From Coniella vitis (Eukaryota > Ascomycota > Sordariomycetes > Diaporthales > Schizoparmaceae), in the NCBI GenBank assembly GCA_011317545.1, contig WUJK01000003.1, positions 992,001 to 1,056,000 of the forward strand: a stretch of 64,000 bases of DNA, given 5' to 3'. A program made the position numbers and the translations under genes. Below, in pieces: positions 47,626 through 58,517 of this stretch; positions within the stretch are counted from its first letter, which is position 1; every line of letters begins with the position of its first letter. Under the pieces are notes generated by a model that was given only the letters and a program-made list of their open reading frames with translations, had not been told where the DNA came from and ran no database searches.

Positions 47626-50600
47626 TGTGAGCGCCTGTGGTAATCGGTGTGGTTGGTAGTTTGAATGGCTCCTAGCAGAGCGTGTGGGCCAGCCTTGGCC
47701 TTTGTGAAGCAAAGTCGTAAGAAGGAGGCTGAGCAGTGTTAGATCAAGTTGTAGTCTGTGAACTCTGGGTTGAAGACGCGCAGGCACACAAGGATGTTGA
47801 AGGGGCTCTGCCTGGGGAGATGTGCAACAGAAGGAGTATTGATACGGAACGTGATTGGAAAGGATGGCGCTCATGAAAGAGGGAACTTGCCTTGGGGGAT
47901 GCTCCTGGATCGCAGGTTAAATAGATGTCCAGCAGAATATTGTGGAGAGCAAGGAAATCACAAGAACTCGTGATGCCGGTCGACGGGTGAGGAGGCGAGG
48001 AAAGTAAGGAGTCCAAATGGTGACCAGAAGCTGCCAGTGGTGTCTGTGATGCTACCAGAGTCAGTCAAGGATAGCTGGGTGACGAGCATGGCGCGAAGCA
48101 AGCAGTGACGGGCGGATTTGTCCCTTTCACGGGCACAGACAAGGTGGTGTTGATGCTGTGGTGAAGGTGGGCTGGAGGGCTGGCTTGGTCAGCAGCGGGG
48201 AAAAGAAGCAAAGCAAAGCAAAGCTGAGCCAGCACGCGCTCCGCCTTCCATGCAACCTGCGCAGAGGAGAGATGGAAAAAGGAAATTTGAAGCCATCACA
48301 TACTTGCCTTGCTGCAACTTCCTGTGCAGGACTGCTGTAACTGGCGAATATCTGCAATGGGGCTGTAAAGTCAAGTAGCACAAGCAGCTGGAGGTAGGAG
48401 GGTGTCACTGCAGACAAGAACAGCAGCAAGGTGGGATCGAACAACAGAAAGAAGAAGAAAAAGGGCAGGATGCCGTTCTGATATCTGGTCTCTCCGCACA
48501 CCGGCAAGTGACGCAGGCCAATGCAGCCAGAGGGGTGGTGGAGCCAGGTGATGGCAGAAAGAGAGGACAGCGTCAGTGAAATTTAGAACTGTAGGATGTA
48601 GCTTTGCTTCCTGGTGTTGCTGATCCTGGGTGGGGATGAAGGAGAAGGTACAGCAGGCCATCCCAACAAGAGCGCTCCTTCCCTTCCGATCAACCACTTA
48701 CATAGTACACCCATGATCATCCACAGCCAGCAGGAGTTGATCAGGCAGCTGACTGACCAACCTTCCACTAAGCTGCACTGAAGCTAAGCATCCTTACCGT
48801 GACTTTCGCCATCCTCAGCTCTGCTCTTACAGGGCCTTCCAGCACTCTCCAGGCCCTGTTCGAGTTCTTCCCCATCCTGGGCCTCCACTCTCCCCCACCT
48901 GCCTCCGCAGATCATGGGCCCCGAATGCCATCCCCAGATTTCCAAAAGGCGGAGAGGCTCCATTCCTTCTCCACCTCCACCATAATAGCCGTCCGTCGTG
49001 CAAGAGGATTCTGCCTCCTCTCCATCTATCCACTTGGCTCGTTATCGTTAGTTACAGTATAGTACGTCCTTCTGACGGTACAGAGATCTCTAGAGACGCA
49101 TTAGCGTGCGAGAGGAAACCCACCATGTCCGCCGAGTCGCCGCCCCGTCCTCTCGCTTAATGCGGCCTGCGCCCTCCTTGCGCTGCCAGCACCGATACAA
49201 ACACCCCACCAAACAGGAAATCCGACCAATGTATCTCGTGGAAATGCTCAATATCGCTATTCTCGTCCTCTCGTGCTTCTCTCTTTCGGCTTGTTCCGAG
49301 CGTGTCACCCATCTTATCAGCCAATGAACTGTCAAACGCGAGTCGAAAAGGTATCCGTTCCATCACACAGACGAGTTGCAATGGCAATTCCGCCGTGTCA
49401 CTGAAGAAACTGCCTCTCCTTGGCTCCATGCCTTGACAGAATGGCATCATGGCAGCTGAAGCAAGACAATCATGGCAGCCGGATCTGAAACAAGTCCCCG
49501 AGTGCCCGTTCTCTGGACTCGACTATCGTGAGCCCCTAATGGATGACCCAGAAATCCTCAAGCAAGCCTTGGAAGGCTCAGACAGTCCCCAAGACGGTCT
49601 CGATAGACCATTCTCATCATGTACACGCAGCTCAAATGTACGTACAGGCGGGCATAGGCAAGATCGGAAAAAGGGCTGAGCACAATCCCACTGCGTTTGT
49701 CTGAGATGTCAGGGTGCCACGAGAGAAGCCAAGCACAGCTGAGCGCGCGGTGACCGACCAACCATTTCATAGAGACAAGGCGCACGGAGATAGGAAATGC
49801 TGACCTGTGCATTACCAAGGGACATGGCTATGGCAAACGGTACCTCCCAAGGCCAGTCAAAAGAAGCACCTTCAAACTGCTTTCCGGTCTGAGAAGCGCT
49901 GCTTCGGACATGGCAAACCTCCTTTTCAGTCACAGTGGTAGGCAGTAGGAACGGCATGACTGACCCTCATGCGCTGAGCCAGTGATGCTGTGGCATGAGT
50001 GAGTTTCAGTGTCGACGCCATGCTCACCGGGACAGCCGGGCAGAGAGCCACTACTACTACTCTGGTCGTATTCCATCAATCCATTCGCGGCCCTCGAAAA
50101 AGTAATGGTTTGATCCCAATGACAAACAGGCCTCACCTCTCAAGATACCCCCCTTCACGGGAAAGAAGAGATTGTGACTCGGAAAGGACAAATTGGCCGC
50201 CGCGCCGGACTGCAATCCTGTCATTGCTACGAAAGCCTCTCGGACGACCCACTCGGGTTCGACGAGCATTAAGGAAATCATCGTCGCTTTACCGCCAGTT
50301 CCTACAGAATCCAACCCAAGGAAGTGTTCCGAGATGCAAGTAGCCGCTCGGTGGGTGCAACTCAAAACGCGTGGGCTTGCAGCAGCTAACCGAGGACCAT
50401 TGAAAAGCAGGCGTACTAGTGGCGATAATCTCCCTGGGTTCGTGATCAAAGCAGTCCGCTTTCCACAAGGTGGGCCTCAGGATGGCACGATCTTCCCTGC
50501 CAATCCTCTGATATCGACAAATGTGCGTTTGGCGGCGGCGCGGTAATAGACGACCGCGAAGCCAGCTGAAACACCTCTCCTAGCCTGGACTGCGCTCTTG

Positions 50601-51961
50601 AACTTGAAGCATTTTCTCTTGGTGATCTCTTTAGTGACTTTGAAAAAGGACCATCATTCGGCAACAAAACGTGAGGTCGTCCAGCCCAGTCACGGGTCCC
50701 AAGGGACAGCAGTACGCTTTGGCGAAATTCGTTGGATCAATGACCAGTATGAACTCTGGTGCCACTGCTTCTGCAGTGTTCCCAGAGCGTGTTGGGGAAT
50801 ACATCACCAAAACGAGGCTCCTAACGGCTACGTGCATGCTCGTCCACTTTCACCGTCACCAAAGACCGAGGCAGCTTCCAGAAACAGGTCTGAATGGCCG
50901 ATGAAGGACTGTGGCATGCTGTATGGATTTCGCTACCAAAACAAACTCCGTTCGCATAACGGCATCCGCGATCAGCTGAGGATGTATCATTCTACAAAGC
51001 CAATGGGCCGTTGATTGCAAGTTCAAACGGGGTTTTGGTTTCCACTATCGAGTCAGAGGGGATACAGAACGGGAATCCCGCCAAAAAGGCGCCAGATGCG
51101 ACAACAATGGCTTTTCTCAGCACGACACCAGTACTATTGCAGCAACGGTCCCAACATAGCATGCGGTGTCTAAGACAAAGCGCCTGTAAGTGCCTCGTTG
51201 TGATTTATGCGAGCGCTCCAGACTGGAGCCGACAAGGCGGTGCAAGACGGTTCTGCGGCTCCAGCGGAGCCGTATTGTCTACCATACGCCTGCGGTCTGA
51301 TGAGGATATCATGTCACGCTGGCAAGGCAAGAAAGAAGCAGCTTCTCTGTGCACCCAAGATCCGGGAGCTTTCAGGACCCCATGAGTCGTCAAGCTGCAA
51401 AGAGCAACGCAAAGAGTTGAAGCTGCGGTATCTGGGTACGCGTTCCGAGCGCTTATATAAGCTCTCCGTGCCGACGACTGCCAGACGGCCAGAATAGCAA
51501 TAGGTACCAGTGGCATGACTAAGCGAGCTCTCAAGTAACCCCGAAACGCCGGAAGCCCCGCCCCCACCATAAGCCAGTCACGACTCGCATGTATCTAGCA
51601 CAGTAAGCTCGAAAGACGCATTGGCTGACCTCGCACAACCACCGCATCAGTGTCGTTGATGAATCTCTTTATGGCATGGCATCGCTCCGGACTCCCAGCT
51701 GAGAGAGATTATCCTTCGGCCTCTTGTCACCCTGCTGGCTTTTGAGCCATTACGCCCAGGCTACGCAGCATCCCTGTCCTGTGCCTCGCGAATTGTCGTG
51801 ACAAGACGGAGCCAGAGGCCTTACACTACCAACGCCTCCTCCAGCTAGTTCGTGTATACGAGTGCGCCATCGTGGAACTGCTCTGCCAGTGCTCGCCTCC
51901 TATCAGGCGCTTTTCCACCTTCACTGGAGTCTCCGCTGGAACCCGCCGCCTACTCGTCACA
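47626..51961. other. Intergenic region between divergent transporter and monooxygenase genes
   Basis: 4.3 kb. Transporter promoter and pyrimidine-rich leader at about 47.6-48.5 kb on its strand; one exact 9-mer at 48699. From 49.1 to 51.6 kb composition resembles coding DNA and several 70-140 codon frames occur on both strands, for example minus 50057-50449 and 51205-51570, but no splice arrangement gives a protein I recognise. It may be a decayed gene; I cannot support a feature. Confidence 0.45.
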
Positions 51962-54334
51962 ATGGCCCCCAAGTCAGTCTGCATCATTGGCGCCGGACCC
52001 TCTGGCCTGGTTGCTGCAAAGAACCTGCTTCACCACTCGCCTCCAGCTTCTGGGATTGATTCTGGCTTCTCCGTGACAGTGTTTGACCCTCAGCCGCGCA
52101 TCGGTGGGCTCTGGCCGTCGGACAAGGCAGACGGGGCTGGCCTGCTGCATCCCCTCATGGTTGCCAACCAGAGCAAGCACACGATGCAGTTCAGTGATTT
52201 GGCATGGGAGGACGAAGCCCTTCAACTGCCACGAGCGTGGCAGGTAGGGAAGTATCTCCACCGCTATCTCGACAAATACTGCGCATTCGAGGGCAGCAAA
52301 TTCCACTTGCGTCTCGGATGGAAGGTTGAGAAAGCCGTGCCTCGTGGCGACAAGAAGCACACAACCTGGCTTGTGACGGCGAGATCTGAAGAAGGTCTTG
52401 TCGATGAGGCCGTGTATGACTACGTGATTGTTGCGTCTGGCTTCTTTGGCAAGCCCGTCACACCTACCTTGCCGGGACTTAATGAACCCAGCAGCATCCC
52501 AATCGTCCATAGCAGTCGTTACAGAGACTTGGAAACACTGCTGCCGAAGGCAGACGGCAAGGGCGGCAAGATTCTCGTGGTGGGTGGCCAGATGTCTGGG
52601 GTCGAGATTGCTGGCACCATTGCTTCTCACTTGTCGGCGGCGGCCAATGCACCTGGGCAAGACAAGCTGGCTGGCATAGACAAGTACAGCGTCCACCATG
52701 TTATCCAGAGACCCGTCTGGGTCTTTCCACTCTACACGTCGCCAGCACCTGCTCGTGCTTCTGCGCCCTTCACCCCGCTCGACTTGCCCTCATACAATTT
52801 GGCCAACCGCCCACAACCGTTGACCAACACGCAGGGCCATATCCCCGTTGACCAGGCCAGGGCAACAAAGCAAATATTCCAAAGTGTAGTTGGTACAGAC
52901 CAGTCAGAGTTCTCGCCTCTTTTGGCTCCCTCAGAGAATGACATGGAGGAACCCGCTTACCTAGCTGTTAGCGACTGGTACACTGACTTTGTGCGCTCGG
53001 GATTAATCACTCTTTCCAAGGGCAAGCTCCAATCTTTATCCGGAACGACCGCCTCAATCACATCCATCGCTGCAGATCAAGAGACTGTAGATGTTACTGA
53101 TGTCGCGGCTATCGTGCTGGCCACCGGCTTTGAGGCAGCGCCATCGTTGTCCTTTCTCCCCCGCGATGTCCAGCGTACTCTTGCTGTGGAGCCATCCGAC
53201 ATGGATAACACACTCTTACTTGCATTCCACGGCACCCACCATCCCGATGTCCCCCATCTTGGCTTCGTTGGATTCTACCGTAGCCCTTATTGGGGCGTCA
53301 TGGAAATGCAAGCACGCTTCTTGACCGAACTCTGGACGCAGACGGAGAACCAAGGCCAACTCCGTCCTTCGCTGCAAAAGGCGCTCGCCGACGATGACTC
53401 GATCCAGCGCTTTACAGCTCTCCGCGGTGATACGCGTGCGTCGCAGTTCCCCATGGGCGACTACGCCTGGTTAATGCAGCAATTTGCTCTTGCCCTGGAC
53501 ATTCCATTGCAGCCCATGGCGGATATCACGCCACCACTACCGCACAATGGCAAGCCCATGGACATTTTGACGCCAGCTCGCTACCAATGCCCTGGCGCAG
53601 ACAAGGGCCAGCAAAGGGAATCTCAGCTTGCTCTGTCACAAACTGGCCAGACGGCCTTAGCCTCCTTGACAAAAGGGAGATTTGTAGCAAGGGCCGTGTT
53701 CCGGTCCTTGTTGGGCGAATGGCGGCTTGAACGAGATCTCATTTCCAAGCTCCCCAGCCATCCCAGTGGACACTGGAGCGGAACGGCCAAGTTTCTGCTC
53801 CGACAGGGAACCACAGACGGCCTGGCGTGTGTCAGCCGAGATTCTGATACTGCCATCTCCAACGACGACTCAGAACCAGACACGTGTCTGGAATACCTCT
53901 ACATTGAAGAAGGCGAGTTTAAAACGTCGACGGGGTTTGCCTTTCCCGCGACACGGCGGTATATATGGCGCTACAACGAGACAAGCGACACGTTAAGCGT
54001 CTGGTTCGTGCGAACAGGCGACAAGTTTAGTCGCAAAGATCCCCGCCGCGAGGAGGAGCTGATGAGGGCTGATTATCTGTTCCATGAGCTCGAATTCGTC
54101 GTGCCTGCAGACTATGCTACTGCTGCGTCATCGTCAACCCCCGGTGCGATGACCAAGGGGTGGCAGGCTAAAGCTGGCCATCTCTGTGTGGAGGACTTTT
54201 ACGATGTCAAGTATGAATTCAAGTTTAATGCTGTGAATTTGCGCGAGTGGTGGCTTGGGTATACGGTCAAGGGTCCACAGAAGGACTATACGATTAGCGG
54301 GACGTATACAAGACGGTCTGGAAAGGAGGTGTGA
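51962..54334 (+). CDS. Flavin-containing monooxygenase fused to a C-terminal DUF6314 domain
   Basis: Single exon, 790 aa from the ATG at 51962; the frame runs 30 codons further upstream but without an ATG. The N-terminal part (1 to about 540) is a class B flavoprotein monooxygenase: FAD motif GAGPSG (10-15), GGLWP, the NADPH-binding motif VVGGQMSG (about 206-213) and ATGFE (about 387-391). The C-terminal part (about 576-788) fits DUF6314: FRSLLGEWRLERDL, GHWSGTAKF, EGEF...RRYIWRY, AGHLCVEDFYDVKYEFK and KGPQKDYTISGTY, a small beta-barrel that exists alone in bacteria. No signal peptide or membrane anchor. Probable NADPH-dependent oxygenation of a small substrate in the cytosol; the barrel may bind substrate or product (inference). 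Confidence 0.88.
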   Translation: MAPKSVCIIGAGPSGLVAAKNLLHHSPPASGIDSGFSVTVFDPQPRIGGLWPSDKADGAGLLHPLMVANQSKHTMQFSDLAWEDEALQLPRAWQVGKYLHRYLDKYCAFEGSKFHLRLGWKVEKAVPRGDKKHTTWLVTARSEEGLVDEAVYDYVIVASGFFGKPVTPTLPGLNEPSSIPIVHSSRYRDLETLLPKADGKGGKILVVGGQMSGVEIAGTIASHLSAAANAPGQDKLAGIDKYSVHHVIQRPVWVFPLYTSPAPARASAPFTPLDLPSYNLANRPQPLTNTQGHIPVDQARATKQIFQSVVGTDQSEFSPLLAPSENDMEEPAYLAVSDWYTDFVRSGLITLSKGKLQSLSGTTASITSIAADQETVDVTDVAAIVLATGFEAAPSLSFLPRDVQRTLAVEPSDMDNTLLLAFHGTHHPDVPHLGFVGFYRSPYWGVMEMQARFLTELWTQTENQGQLRPSLQKALADDDSIQRFTALRGDTRASQFPMGDYAWLMQQFALALDIPLQPMADITPPLPHNGKPMDILTPARYQCPGADKGQQRESQLALSQTGQTALASLTKGRFVARAVFRSLLGEWRLERDLISKLPSHPSGHWSGTAKFLLRQGTTDGLACVSRDSDTAISNDDSEPDTCLEYLYIEEGEFKTSTGFAFPATRRYIWRYNETSDTLSVWFVRTGDKFSRKDPRREEELMRADYLFHELEFVVPADYATAASSSTPGAMTKGWQAKAGHLCVEDFYDVKYEFKFNAVNLREWWLGYTVKGPQKDYTISGTYTRRSGKEV

Positions 54335-56612
54335 ACAAGTGATGCTTGGATGGCTTCCTGTTCAGAAAGCGCTCGACAATACGGATCAGAAATAAGTGCA
54401 CGGTTACTCGTCGGCTTTCTCGTCGACTCGCGTGATTTGCCGGTTCTGGATCGCACACTCCGGATACCCGTCGTATAGACACAGCGAGTTCGTCCGACCC
54501 CGAATCGCCGTTGACGAGGCTTGATGTGGCCCCTACCCCGGTGAGAAACAAGCTCAACGGCTCGATCAACAGCGGACCATACCGCTCTGACCGCTGTCAG
54601 GGGGGGAGATTGGTTTTGTTTCAACGTCTTCTTTTTCCCATGAACAACCCACATCCCGGGCGAGCGATAAGCGCGAACTCCATACGATCGGGGCGATGCA
54701 CGATGTTAATAATCAACCCTTGAATCTACCTTATACACCCTATTTCATGCACGAGTCCGGGTAGTAGCCCCTTGTGCAGCCAAGATTGAGTTTGGGAACA
54801 AACTCAGCCTCTGCACGTTCTCTGGCCTCAGATGGATCGGCTTGACTGGATCCGTTTGGGGTTTGTTCGTCTTTTTCTTTGCTGTTTTGCAGCAAAAGCC
54901 CAGCAGTACACGTAGCAACCGTATCTTTTAGACAAAGACATCAACAAGCAGGTCTTTTTGCTGATGTCTATGTAGCGGCCTAGTCTACCTCTTGCTCCTC
55001 CCGGGACATGCTGTGCCACAGCCAACCTTGATGTCCTTGGAGAATTCCCGGTTCCTCTTCGGCTTGGCTCGACTCGATATGGCATTGCTTCCGGGCCGCG
55101 GTACTTGTCACCGTCGGCAGACTCCTATTGTTGCTTCGACTCTGCACTGCCCCACCAAGATATTAATTAGGCTTACGTGACCGCAATGGTGTTGAGAAGC
55201 TCGGCGTGTGTGGATGGATGGGGTCGGTTGATGAGGGGTCAAGGGAATCGAATTGCTTGTCCGCAGTGATATGCCAGCCTGCTCTTGAGATTTACCTCGG
55301 CATCATCATTTTATAATCCACTGCTCAGTCATCGATTACGAGAGAAACGGAAGAAAGAAAGAAAAGAAAGAAAAGAAAAAAGAGAGAGGGGGGGAGAGGT
55401 GGAGTGAACGACCATACGATGTGAACGTTGACAGGGCAAGGTGGGTAAGTGATTGATGAAAGATTTAAAGTTGGCTGCTGATATTCAGATGAGAGACCAT
55501 GTAGATATTCCGAAGAACAACAACAGACCATCGCTTACCGTTTGTAGAAGGCATCTCCGGACATCAAGATCGCTGAGTTACTTTCTATATCCGCGCTTAT
55601 TTCATCCGTCACCCACCACGCAAGGATTTGGCGGCGCGAACGAGTGGATGAAAGATGGATGGATCGGCTGATTGCTTTCGAGGTGTCCAAGGGTGTTTGT
55701 ACTTTCTCTTTTCCCACGGTGGGGATGTAGGTAAGTCTTTCTATTCACAATATCGGGATACAATCAGTGATCCTTCCAGGTACTTGATCAAGAATGCGAC
55801 CAAACGCACCAACCTGACTGTGCCAACAGACGACCTTGGCATTCTTTTGCAAACCTCAAACAGAATAGGGCTGAGAAGAAGAAGTATGGCCAGATACTGC
55901 CCCTGAGAGTGGAATGCACTATGCCCATAGTAGTATTCCTCTGCCAATGCACGTATGAATCATGCGTCTTGGGAGATTGCAGGGACACGGAGCAATCCGT
56001 TTTGCCCAGGCAGTAACCTTATTCTGTCGCCGTTGGTCCAGAACCTCACCAGCCTCCAGACGCGGGGCTGAGCGCAGCGAGCCCAGGCCAGACCAGCGCT
56101 TTGATGAACTCATCAATATGAAGACTGGGCGTTCAGTTGAACAATGTAATAGGGATGGAATTATATTGTTTGACCCACCGTGCCAAGCCCCAAGCAGCCG
56201 CACTCAACCCCAGACGTTGGCCATCAGCGCAACAGACGGGGGCGCGTGCCAGTGGGAATGGAGCCTCGCGTTTAACGTTCAGGGAGCCATTCGGAGCATT
56301 TGGTGCGGGTTGGTTGCGCCAAACTCGGATCACGGTGTAGACTACAAGATGTCGCGAGCATCGCTCTTTTCTGGCGCCCAACCTCGATGCTGGTCAGCTC
56401 ACGGCGACAAGGACGACGACGACGACGACGACGACTACCACCACCATCCTCCTGCTGCAGTTGATCTGCATCCATTCTTTCCCCCACCATCTCTTGAACC
56501 AAGCCAATCTTTTCCTTTCTAGCCACAGTCGGAGACTGGGCCCATCAACAGCGTCGTCGTCATCATCACCACCGCTCCACACTCGTTTCGAAACAAACAA
56601 ACAGGCCCAAAA
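54335..56612. other. Intergenic DNA upstream of the stalked secreted protein gene
   Basis: No supportable gene. An open frame at 55962-56522 ends in Asp, His and Pro repeats made by (GAC)n and (CAC)n tracts near 56409-56450 and is taken as promoter or leader. The last 100 bases before 56613 are AC/CT-rich leader. Confidence 0.55.
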
Positions 56613-58517
56613 ATGGCCAGATACGCCACCTTTTCCGTGGCGATGCTGCTGTCGCTCTCCAGCATCGTCAGCGCCGCCTCGTCAGGCTTGACCAACTCCT
56701 CCATGACGACCTACGTCGACTCGGCCGCCCTCAACTTCAACTTTGACCCCGTCAAGGCCGCCTACTGGACCGGCTACATACACCACCGCCGCACGCCCTT
56801 CGCCGTCTCGCCCTCGGGCACAGCTGCGTACCTCGCCTACCTCGACGGCTCCGGCACCGACGTGCACGTCCAGCAGATCGACCCGTCCACGTTCGCCGCC
56901 ACGGGCATCAACGTCACCGTCGCCGGCGGCAAAGAAGCCGGCGGTCTCGTGGCCCAGGACGATGGCTTCGCCCTGCTCACCAACGAGGCGATGCCCACGG
57001 GCACCACCAACGCCCCGGCGGACAACACGCCCGTGCCGGTGCTGTACCGCTTCTCGGCTGCCGGCGCGCAGCAGTGGAAGACGTGGCTGGGCGGGCCCAA
57101 CGTGACGGATGCCGAGGGCCACATGGCCGCCACCGACATGAACGGCGACCTGGTCTACTCCAACACCACGGGCCGCTACGCCGCGTACACGGTCGTGACG
57201 GCGTATGATGGCGATGCCGACGGGCACTTTGGCGACGCGATCCGCTACATTGAGGACGCAACCGGCGAGCTGGTGGTGATTGACGGCGCAAGCTCCGACT
57301 GGGGCTGCTCGCACAACACGGGCATCGCGCTCGAAGCCGCCGACGCGGCGCCCTATGCCTCGGTCTGCGCCGAAGACCAGGGCGGCATCTGGCTCAACTC
57401 CAAGGGCCAGGGCATGACGACCGAGGGCGTCAAGATCTCCAACGAGAACACGACCAACGGCGCCGACGGCGAGCCCCTGGGCGGCATGTCCGGCTCGTAC
57501 AGCAACCTGGCGCGCTGGCAGGAGGCGGACGGGTACATTTTTGCGTGGGTCTCGCGCGGCGCCGTGGACCTGTACGAGAACACGTGGATGGGCGACGGCT
57601 ACACGTCGGCGTACAACCGCACCAACGGCCGCAACGTCGCCATTGCCACCTTCTCGGACAAGTACACCATGGTCGAGGCCGAGGCGTCGAGCACGGTGGG
57701 CGCGGCGTCGGGCGACGCGCAGGTCAACTGGCTGACGACGTCGACGACGGCGGACATGAGCAATGCGCACGTGGCGACGTTTGACGGGTCGCAGGCGCTC
57801 GTCTCGTGGGAGGAGATTGCGGACCCGTTCTGCGAGTACATTGCGTTTGGGTGCCGCGGCGCCTTCACGGGCGCGTACTACCAGCTTGTGAGCAATGCGG
57901 CGGATGCGAACGGCAGCGCGGTCGGCGAGCCGCTGGTCAGGGACGATGTCTACGTGTCGGGCGACATGGTCACGATGGGCGATGGCCGGATCTGCTGGCC
58001 CTACGTCCACATGGACTGGGACTTGTCGGGTGTTGTGGGCTGGACTTATACCTCCAAGAACGTCACCTCGATGAGCTTTGCCTGTGTGAGCCTGGATGAC
58101 TCGACCACCACCTCCTCGACCACTTCATCATCTTCGTCTGCCGCGGCTATTGTTGCTTCCTCGTCTTCCACCGCCGCTGTAGTGGCTGCATCATCATCAG
58201 CATCAGCATCCGCATCATCATCCGTCGCTGCTGTCGCCCAACAAGCCACCACCTCCTCCGTTGCAGAGGTCGCCGCCGTCGCATCCTCAACGGCTGCCTC
58301 CTCCATTGTCCCCGTGTCCTCTGCGGCTGTCTCTGCTGAGGCCGCTTCGCAGCCTGCCGCCACCACGCTGGCGACCTCGGTCGTTGCTAGCACCTCCAGG
58401 CAAGTCGCCTCCTCCTCCTCGTCCTCCTCACTTGCTGCTACCACAAGCACCAAGGCTACTAGTGGCCACAAATCCGGCGGACACGGGGGCTCAGGGTTTG
58501 GTGGGTTTGGGTGGTAA
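56613..58517 (+). CDS. Secreted protein with predicted beta-rich domain and Ser/Ala stalk
   Basis: Single exon, 634 aa. Signal peptide about 1-21 (ending IVSA). Residues about 30-490 form a large extracellular domain with recurrent segments of the type small-residue strand then aromatic (for example AYLAYLDGSGTDVHVQQIDP, DGFALLTNEAM, GDLVYSNTTGRYAAYTVV, QALVSWEEIAD), suggestive of a beta-propeller; this is inference, not a family match. Several N-glycosylation sites. The C-terminal 130 residues are almost only Ser, Ala, Thr and Val and would be a rigid O-glycosylated stalk, ending in a His/Gly-rich tail (HGGSGFGGFGW). No GPI hydrophobic tail is present, so wall retention would rely on another route. 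I do not recognise a named family. Very GC-rich with strong third-position bias. Confidence 0.82.
   Translation: MARYATFSVAMLLSLSSIVSAASSGLTNSSMTTYVDSAALNFNFDPVKAAYWTGYIHHRRTPFAVSPSGTAAYLAYLDGSGTDVHVQQIDPSTFAATGINVTVAGGKEAGGLVAQDDGFALLTNEAMPTGTTNAPADNTPVPVLYRFSAAGAQQWKTWLGGPNVTDAEGHMAATDMNGDLVYSNTTGRYAAYTVVTAYDGDADGHFGDAIRYIEDATGELVVIDGASSDWGCSHNTGIALEAADAAPYASVCAEDQGGIWLNSKGQGMTTEGVKISNENTTNGADGEPLGGMSGSYSNLARWQEADGYIFAWVSRGAVDLYENTWMGDGYTSAYNRTNGRNVAIATFSDKYTMVEAEASSTVGAASGDAQVNWLTTSTTADMSNAHVATFDGSQALVSWEEIADPFCEYIAFGCRGAFTGAYYQLVSNAADANGSAVGEPLVRDDVYVSGDMVTMGDGRICWPYVHMDWDLSGVVGWTYTSKNVTSMSFACVSLDDSTTTSSTTSSSSSAAAIVASSSSTAAVVAASSSASASASSSVAAVAQQATTSSVAEVAAVASSTAASSIVPVSSAAVSAEAASQPAATTLATSVVASTSRQVASSSSSSSLAATTSTKATSGHKSGGHGGSGFGGFGW

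Noticed and set aside
49157..49450. 97-codon minus frame ending GGRRPH
   Set aside because: Plausible amino-acid mix but no domain, no start context and no splice partner that I could join.
51872..51961. Thirty-codon upstream extension of the monooxygenase
   Set aside because: No ATG in the extension; the start at 51962 puts the FAD motif at residues 10-15, as expected.
55962..56522. 186-codon plus frame upstream of the stalked secreted protein
   Set aside because: Ends in Asp, His and Pro runs made by trinucleotide repeats; it lies in the promoter/leader of the gene at 56613.
56682..58010. 442-codon minus-strand frame opposite the stalked secreted protein
   Set aside because: Arg/Val/Gly-rich antisense shadow created by third-position GC bias; the plus frame has a signal peptide and coherent domain.
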